NCBI RefSeq assembly: GCF_020906515.1
Contig: NC_085851.1
Span: 4,154,001 to 4,218,000 of the forward strand
Source: Vanrija pseudolonga
Lineage: Eukaryota > Basidiomycota > Tremellomycetes > Trichosporonales > Trichosporonaceae
Reading direction: 5' to 3'
Length of the DNA stretch: 64,000 bases
Part shown: positions 57,426-64,000 of the stretch, piece after piece
Position numbering within the stretch: the stretch's first letter is position 1
How the letters are laid out: each line of letters starts with the position of its first letter
Translations under genes and position numbers: made by a program
Notes under the pieces: generated by a model
The model's database searches: none
Seen by the model: the letters and a program-made list of their open reading frames with translations, nothing else
What the model was told of the DNA's origin: nothing

Positions 57426-59174
57426 TGTATTCGAGGTGCGGGGGCGGGGGATACAAGTTGACACAACCTCCCCTTGTGCCTCTGAGCTATATACCGCTGC
57501 TCTTCTGTTCTTCGCACGCTCGCAATCGCCACTTCTGAGTCGACATCGCCGCAATCAAGCGCAGCCCAACACGTTTGTGCCAATGGCGACACGTTGCATG
57601 CGTATCAGCTCATTGTCGCTGGTTGTGAGAATCGAGTGTCTTTGAATCGTCGTCCCGCCACAAAGCCCTTACGTCACACGGTCAGCATTCCAAGGCGTAG
57701 CATCAGATATCTGTCATGCGGGTAGAGCATATGCTGTCTGGTGGGTATGTCGCAGGCTGATCTGCACCAGTTTCAGCTCTGGCCTAAGTGCGGCAACGTC
57801 CCGTCCCACGTAACACATGTCAACATTCACGGGCATGGTTGCGACTATTAAGCTTTGGTCGGTTTGCGGGAGAGTACAGAAACACCCCGTTTCTAGGCCG
57901 TATAGCGCTGCTCTAGGCTCTCCCACGCATCTGGAGGCAATGCACTACGTTGTCAGCCGTCGCTCAAAGAGCATCCGCCAAGCACAAGGAGAGATAAACT
58001 ACGAGAACCCTAAAAGTCGCGTCACGGCACCGCTGTGCGACACACCACCTGACCACGGCGCCACGCCTTATCTTTATTGTTTTCCTGCGGGAGAGGTGGA
58101 CACGCGGGACACGTGCTGCTGCCGCCCACCTTGCACCTGGTCGACAGGCAGCTCACCATCGCACTTGTGCCGATTGACCGTCGATATCGTCACAGTGGGG
58201 TGAATGTAGCGTTGGTGTCGCCTAGTCGTCGCCTCGATGTGCGGACGCACGGTATGCGGGCTCCTCCTTATGGCCTATAGCGCGGAGGCGGTCGTCATCC
58301 CACGTGCGAGCCCGCATAGTGCGTCCGGGGGCCAGCGGCCATCACCTCACGTTTTGTCCCAACGGACCGGCGCAGAGTTGGCCAGAGCTGGCTGGACACC
58401 GCAGCGGGCTCGGGGCTTCCGAGGGGGGCGAGCGAAGGTTCTGTAAGTGCGTCGGTTCCTGGGTGATTAGCGCCGCCGTTGACATTGAAGCTGCCATATA
58501 CGGAGTAATGTGGGATCGACCGAGGCTCGTGGTGGGTGGGGGCGACTCCGCTGAGGCGCCGAGGCATATCCGAGGGGCTGGAGGTCATGTCGCTCATGTC
58601 GTGGGCCGAGACCATTAGTTGTGAGCGGCTTGGCTTAACCTCACTCTTCCATTCCTCAACCTTGAGCTGTTGGGGTTCATTTTGCCCCTTCAGTCAGACC
58701 AGCTTGTAGTAGGTGAGTGAATGCCACCGTGGGCATGTTGCGCTGCACTCTGCAGCCCCATGGAGTTGGGGCACCAAACACCCTTGACTGCGGGTCGAGC
58801 TTGAGCTCCAGCGGCGGTCTGAGCCCTGGCGAACCCTACTATATAGTACCGGCCTCGTGTAGCTACACTCTCCCATCGCTCTATGTGCCATTGACGCCAT
58901 TGCGTCTCCGCATACTTGATGTCCGCAAAATGAGGGCCGACAAGGTGACGATCAGCGGGCGAGGGCGAGGGCGAGCATTAACCATGTTTGCGCCACACCT
59001 CGTCGGAGGCGCGCCGAAGAGTGCCGACATTCCTGCATTGCCGCCACCCGACGTCATCGGAGCTTTCGAGTCGGTCAGTCACACGAGGTACCCATGGTCC
59101 GCGACTAGCTCGACTCGGCTGCATACTTGAGGCTCCCACGTCCCAGATGCACTCATTTCCCCCACCACCCCGCA
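57426..59174. other. Intergenic, 1.7 kb
   Basis: Contains a 12-bp palindrome with a TATA core (tactatatagta, 58837-58848) and gagggc repeats at 58963-58975. A 66-codon plus-strand frame from 58931 lies behind the TATA core but has no recognisable content. The right end is the promoter of the M16 gene. Nothing firm. Confidence 0.4.
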
Positions 59175-62100
59175 ATGCCATCTGACCCATTCCCGCCGCC
59201 ACCTGCGCCACTCCCGACCACTGACCGCGTCGAGCTCAAGCTCCCGCCCCTCGAAGACCGGCCGTACCGCTATGTCGCCCTCCCCAACGGCGTTGAGGCC
59301 ATCGTCATCAGCGACGAGGACGCTCACAAAGGGGCTGCCTGCCTCCTTGTCGAGGCGGGGACTATGAACGACCCGCCTGACCTTCCTGGCTGCGCGCATC
59401 TATGGTGCGTGCGCGTGTGGGCTCTCTGACCCATGCCCAGCGAGCGTGTGATCATCCACGGTTCGAAGAACGTGCGCGCCCACCCCGAACCCCACTGACG
59501 CCAGTTCCCCGACCCGGACAGCTTCAAGAAGTACATTGACAAACATGGCGGCTCGCACTCGGCCGGCCCGCAGCGCGCCTACACAGAGCACCGCTTCGAT
59601 GTCGCATCCGATGCCCTGTACGGTGCTCTGGCGCGTGCGGCAGACTTTGTGATCAATCCCCTGTTCTCCGAGGATCGAGTCGAGCGCGAGGTGGCGGCAA
59701 TCGAGTCAGAATTCAAGCAGAGTCTCAACAATGACGACGTGGTAGGTTCACAGGCATAGACATGTAGACTCACCCACCAGCGCACCTCGATCCTGCTTGG
59801 CAGCCTGGCGCGGTCCGGCCACCCTTTCAACCACTTCAACAGAGGCAACCGCGACACGCTGTGGACTACTCCCAAGGCTGCCGGCCGGAACCCGCGGGAT
59901 GAGCTTGCATCGTGGTGGAAGGCCAATTCCTGTGCCAGGCGCATCAAGCTTGTCGTTGCGGGCCGCGAGGACGTCGACACGCTGCAGGCATGGGTCGAGG
60001 AGCTGTTCGGCCCTGCCCAAGTTGTCACTGAGGGCATGCCCCCGACGGGGCCCAACGGTGTGTACCGTACCTATGGGTCTCCATTCGGGGCGAACGAAGT
60101 CGGCAAGGTGGCCTTCATGCAGACTCTTCAAGACACGCGGAGGTTGCAGATCCACATCCCTGTGCCCGACGACAGGCACATGCACCTCACTAGGGTAGGT
60201 CGACACGCCCAGCAGTTTACGCTGACACCGAGCCATTTGACTTCGCCATTCTCGCACTGAGCTACATGGGCAAGGGGTCGATTACGTCCAAGCTGAGGCG
60301 CAAGGGCTGGATAACAGAGTTGTGGTGCTATGAGTTGAACAACATTCCCGGCTCTGGCCTGGTTGAAATCGACATCCGCCTGACGTCGGAAGGGCTGGAG
60401 AACTGGGCCGAGGTGGTCCGATCCATCTTCACCGCCATCAACGTCCTCAAGGCCAATACCAATGATCTCGGTACGCTCTTTGACGAGCAGCGCCGGCTTC
60501 TTGACTTGGCCTGGACTGTCACACCCAAGCTTCCATCCCATTATGCTGTGTGGACCACCGCCGTGCGACTCCGGTACCCAGTCCCGCGTGACCTCGTCAT
60601 ATCATCTGAGAGCTTGTACGGCCACTTTGATCCAGACTTGGTGGAGGCGGCTCTCGGGCACTTGAAGCTCGAAGACTCTGTGGTGTTGATCAGTTCGCAG
60701 CACCTCCCGACCAATGTGAGCGGCTCGTACGACAAGACCGAGCCAATCTACGGCACACTGTACACTACCCGCCCCTTGGATGAGCTTGTTTCCACCGCCG
60801 ATCTCGACGACCCCGATCTGCACCTACCCTCGCCCAACCCATACATCCCAAAGCGCTGGGATGTGCCGACAGCGGACGCACACGATGGCCCTCCGCGGCT
60901 ATTGTCCGACACTCCAGTCTCTCGCTTGTGGTACAAGCAGGACCTCAAGGACAGGCCGATAGCGAATGTCAAGCTCAAGCTAGCATCCCCCAGTGCCTTC
61001 GGAACACCCCGTGCCGCGGTGCTGAGCGAGTTGTTCGCCCACCTGTTCGCCAATGCAACCGCCGAAGAAGAAGATGATGCGGGTCTGGCGGGACTAAGGA
61101 TCGACACAGGGCCACAGCATGGCCAAGGGTACTATGAGCTGGACGCCCACGGTCCCAGCGATACGATCGGCGTGCTTGTAGTTCGGTTTGTGGGCCACCT
61201 GCGCGACTTTGCTCTGGACGATTCAGCCGCCTTCGCCGGAGCTACTGAAGAGCTCAAGGCCCGCTATACAAACTTCGCCATCAGTACGCAGCACGCGGTC
61301 GCATGTGTGCGAGCAGATTATGCGGTTCAAAAGGGAGCGTGGACGGAGCAAGATAAGCTGCGGGCTCTCGAAGGTATGTCATTCAGCGGGCCGTTGTGCT
61401 GACCTTAGGCCTCACGCTAGCTGATGTCGAGGCCTTTCGACGTACGCTCCTCGACCGGCTCCATATTGAAGCCCTCGTATGCGGGAGCATTGAAGCGAAG
61501 GACGCGCAGAAGCTTCTCGCCGACGTCGAGCAGATCCTGCACCCCGAACCGCTTGATGCTGCTGAGGTCCAAGGGCCGCCTGCATCTCTACTCATCCCCG
61601 AGGGCTACGATGGCATCTGGGAACGACCCTCAGCTTTGCCCGCTGACGACCAGACCAACGTCGTCGTGTATACCCTGTACGCCGAGCACGGGGCGGACGA
61701 TGTCAAGTCCCGTACGCTTGTCGCGCTTCTGCACGAGATCACCAAGGCTCCCTTCACGGACACGTTCGCCGACGAGCAGCTGGGTCACCTTGTCAAGGTG
61801 CGAGTTTCCGCGGTGCAAGGCTCGCTTGTCCGTTTCCTAGTCGCCATTCAATCGGAGCGGGACCCCTCGTTGCTCGAGAGTCGCGTCACCCAGTTCCTCG
61901 ACGACACCCTTGGGAAGCTCCTACGCGACCTGTCCGCTGAAGATTTGGCAACCCACGTTGAAAGCGTCGTTTCAGGACTCCAAGAATCGACCGCATCCCT
62001 TTATTCTGAAGCGCGGGAGCACTGGGCGCGCATCACGGACGGGTACTACGACTTCGACCGTCGCGCCACCGAAATCGCGCAGCTGCGCGGCACAACGAAG

Positions 62101-62325
62101 GACGAATTGTTGGCCTTTTACAATAGCGCGATTCACTCGAGCTCCAAGACGCGTCGTAAGCTATCGGTGCGTATTCGCAGCCAGGGTCTCGAGCCGGACC
62201 CGCAGGGCGAGGCCACGTACATCACCGACATTGCCGCCTGGAAGGACAACTTGGTCGCCGCCGAGCGCGCCGTGCCAGTCAGGCCACTGGTGGTCGAGAC
62301 GGGACGCGTTTCAAGGGTCTTATAG
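59175..62325 (+). CDS. M16 family (Ste23/insulysin-like) peptidase homologue with altered zinc motif
   Basis: 989 aa, six exons; introns 59405-59440, 59472-59504, 59742-59780, 60195-60232, 61374-61408. It has the length and four-domain layout of insulin-degrading enzyme/Ste23: VALPNGVEAIVISDEDAHK, GAACLLVEAGTMNDP, then FPDPDSFKKYIDKHGG, FDVASDALYGALARAADF, REVAAIESEFKQSLNNDD, HPFNHFNRGN, and later KGSITSKLRRKGW, ELNNIPGSGLVEI, MGKGSI, VQGSLVRFLVAIQSE. The inverted zinc motif HxxEH of active enzymes is read here as H75-L-C-E78-R79: the second zinc-ligand histidine is arginine (codon 59445-59447), across a well-formed intron. The downstream glutamate ligand region (ESEF) is kept. Zinc binding and peptidase activity are therefore doubtful. 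Cytosolic by lack of a targeting signal. Confidence 0.9.
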
Positions 62326-62918
62326 ATAACTAGCGTCACGGGGGGTGGTGCGCAGTTTGGATGGACATGGCACGCTATATAAGCACAGGAACGCTGGTGC
62401 AGACGGGCCGTGTCGGCTGGCTCGGGCGGCGTCTGTGGAGGCTCCGGCACCAGTACTGTGCATCCCTTTACGTGGGCCCCTCGCAATGGACAAGACGTCC
62501 TGGACCCCGCTCTGCATCCCCGCCGCCTGCAGCACAGCGTGTCCCGGAATTGGAGGCATGGGTGTCGTATTTCAGGGCCCGAACCGAACATGCATGCTGA
62601 CATTCCGCCGAAGGAGCCATCGTTGAAATGCGACCTGGTGGCAGCGGCGTTTCCGTTGACCGCACCGCACCGCATGTTAAACCATCCGGTAACATTAGGC
62701 AATGGCATCGTCTGCGCATACGAGGTCCACGTCCACCCCAAGTATAGCTGGGTTTCGGCTCTCGTCTCCGAGACGCGCCGGCTATCTACTGCTCACTAGC
62801 TGTCTAGCTGGGTCCAGTGTCTCAAACTAGGCTACATAAAAATGTTCGGTGAAACAAAGGTGCAAAACACTACTCTAACAAGCCGTATCGCTCGCTCTCT
62901 ATCAGGAAGGCTGAAAGC
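62326..62918. other. Intergenic, convergent 3' ends, with an orphan TATA
   Basis: Between convergent genes, yet TATATAAG occurs at 62376-62383. The first sizeable frame after it (62485-62625, 46 residues, four cysteines) is too short to call. Otherwise nothing. Confidence 0.4.
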
Positions 62919-63788
62919 TTAGTAGACGCATTCACCGTTAACCAGCGTAAAGCCGCGGTCGCATGCGTGCACCTTGCATTGGCCGAGGACGCACGAGACG
63001 TCGCTGGCGCCGGGGAGGGCAGTGCAGTCGATGCCGTCGACGTCGGGGCAGCCGCCGCACGACTCGAGGTCACGGAGCGTGTCGATGCACTCGAACCCGT
63101 CGTAGTTGCCCTCGTCGCCCTGTACGAGAAGAGCGTTCTGCGGGCTGTACCTGGACGTTCGGCACACCTTGTGGAACTGAGGGCACTGAGGAATCTTGGC
63201 CTTCTCAACGGCGCGCTTGCGAGTGGCGCCCGAGGGGAGGACGACGTCTGCAAGGGTCAGCGAAGGCCCGATGCCTCCTCTTCTCGGCCACGCCACTTAC
63301 TGCAGAAGCCGTACTGGCACGTGTTGTTCGAGATGGTCTGCGCGTTGCCAGTGTTGCAACGATTGCTGGAGTCGTCAGTCGAAGGCCCCGTGCCGCTGAC
63401 AATCCGACCTACTTGATAAGGCAGTTCACGACGGCCTTGTAGAAGTTGTCTTTCATGGTGCTTCCCAAAAAGCTGCCTCCGCAGATGCAGGCGCGGTCGA
63501 GCGGGTTACAGCCGGGCACCGAGGCTGCAGCCGTCTGTGTACAGCCAGAGATACAGGGGTCGACCAAAGCTGGGCTGGGGGAGGATCAGTACCGTGGTCG
63601 AGTGGACAGACGCGGTTGCGCAGTGTGGCGAGCGTGGCACCACAGGCAGTGACTCACTCGACGGGGCCAGCGGTCAGGCCGTTGCCACAGGTCTGGGCGG
63701 AGGCAGCGGCAGCGGCGAGGACGGTGAGGACAGCGGCGAGGACGGTGAGGACAGCGGCGAGGACGGTGAGGACAGCGGCGAGCTTCAT
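62919..63788 (-). CDS. Secreted CFEM-like plus CPL1/priA-like cysteine-rich protein
   Basis: 228 aa, four exons; introns 63575-63657, 63366-63412, 63248-63300. Signal peptide MKLAAVLTVLAAVLTVLAAV and on, whose hydrophobic core is made of three exact seven-residue repeats. Then a CFEM-like block: DPCISGC, VPGCNPLDRACICGGSF, VVNCLI, with the Asp before the CxC pair where CFEM proteins bind haem or iron. After a dibasic ATRKRAVEK (Kex2-like site) comes a CPL1-like/priA-like domain: YDGFECIDTLRDLESCGGC, GIDCTALPGASDVSC, GQCKVHACDRGFTLVNG. Cryptococcal Cpl1 is a secreted virulence factor, and priA-like proteins are common in basidiomycetes. No GPI signal: it ends ECVY. A minus-strand TATATAA at 63841-63847 lies about 55 bases upstream. 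Predicted extracellular; possible cleavage into two peptides is an inference. Confidence 0.88.
63717..63779 (-). repeat. Three exact 21-bp repeats inside the signal peptide
   Basis: Three identical copies of a 21-base unit (63717-63737, 63738-63758, 63759-63779), each encoding seven hydrophobic residues (T-V-L-A-A-V-L register). They make the signal peptide core about twice the usual length. Confidence 0.9.
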
Positions 63789-63840
63789 GGTGACAGATGG
63801 GGAGCTATCTGGGAGGAGAGGGTGATGCACAGCGGCCTGT

Positions 63841-63847
63841 TTATATA
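63841..63847 (-). promoter_or_regulatory. TATA box of the CPL1-like gene
   Basis: TATATAA on the minus strand (in ggtatataaac), about 55 bases before the ATG at 63788. The same ggtatat pattern recurs before several minus-strand genes here (ABC, UNC93-like, small secreted protein). Confidence 0.55.
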
Positions 63848-64000
63848 CCGCTGTGGACCGAATGTAACTTTGCGCGGTGTCAGTCCAGAGCTAGGCTCGG
63901 CGCAGAGCCACCTAGTTCACTGCTCGTCGTGCCACGGTCTTGGAGTCTCAGTAGTGACACAGTTGGTGACGAACTGATAGGCACGTTCGATCATGGCGCT

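Noticed and set aside
1-64000. Biosynthetic gene cluster, transposons, virus-like elements, CRISPR
   Set aside because: The transporters and secreted proteins lack any backbone synthase nearby. No reverse transcriptase, integrase, transposase or terminal repeats were recognised, and repeats found are short microsatellites or coding tandem repeats.

Overview
The window is GC-rich nuclear DNA of a basidiomycete yeast, most likely a tremellomycete near Trichosporonales (Cutaneotrichosporon/Trichosporon type). This is inferred from many spliced genes with tiny GT-AG introns (most 33-70 nt), lineage-type F-box proteins, a CPL1/priA-like cysteine-rich secreted protein, a Kre9-like GPI protein and asparagine synthetase, GID4 and ABCC genes of fungal type. 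Gene density is high and both strands are used. I recognise no transposon, virus-like element, rRNA, tRNA or CRISPR array. In 23 of the 25 gene models the reading frame was followed exon by exon and the spliced length is a whole number of codons. The exceptions are the 5'-truncated gene at the left edge and the broken gene at 42.8-44.8 kb.

Left part (1-16 kb): the 3' end of a gene of an uncharacterised family (family A), GID4 (CTLH/GID ubiquitin ligase substrate receptor), an anion:cation-symporter MFS permease, an UNC93-like MFS protein, a secreted Asp-box/ricin-like protein, an F-box-like protein and a second family A member.

Middle (16-37 kb): asparagine synthetase with a Gcn4-type site upstream and two unusually long introns; a RAP1-like BRCT/Myb telomere protein; a Kre9-like GPI-anchored wall protein with a 19-nt microexon; a DUF1776-type Rossmann protein; an F-box protein with a propeller-like tail; a second UNC93-like gene next to a third family A member; and an 11-exon von Willebrand A protein.

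Right part (37-64 kb): a thaumatin-like secreted protein with a long Ala/Ser/Pro-rich tail; two tandem paralogues of the 29.5-kb F-box gene, the second apparently broken; a tandem pair of novel cysteine-cluster plus coiled-coil proteins; an MFS transporter; an ABCC transporter; a small basic secreted protein; an M16 (Ste23/insulysin-like) peptidase whose zinc motif is altered to HxxER; and a CFEM plus CPL1-like secreted protein whose signal peptide contains a 21-nt tandem repeat.

Themes: local gene duplication (family A x3, UNC93-like x2, F-box/propeller x3, Cys/coiled-coil x2), secretion and cell surface (five secreted or GPI proteins) and membrane transport (two UNC93-like, two other MFS, one ABCC). 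Family A and UNC93-like genes lie near each other twice, which hints at an old segmental duplication.
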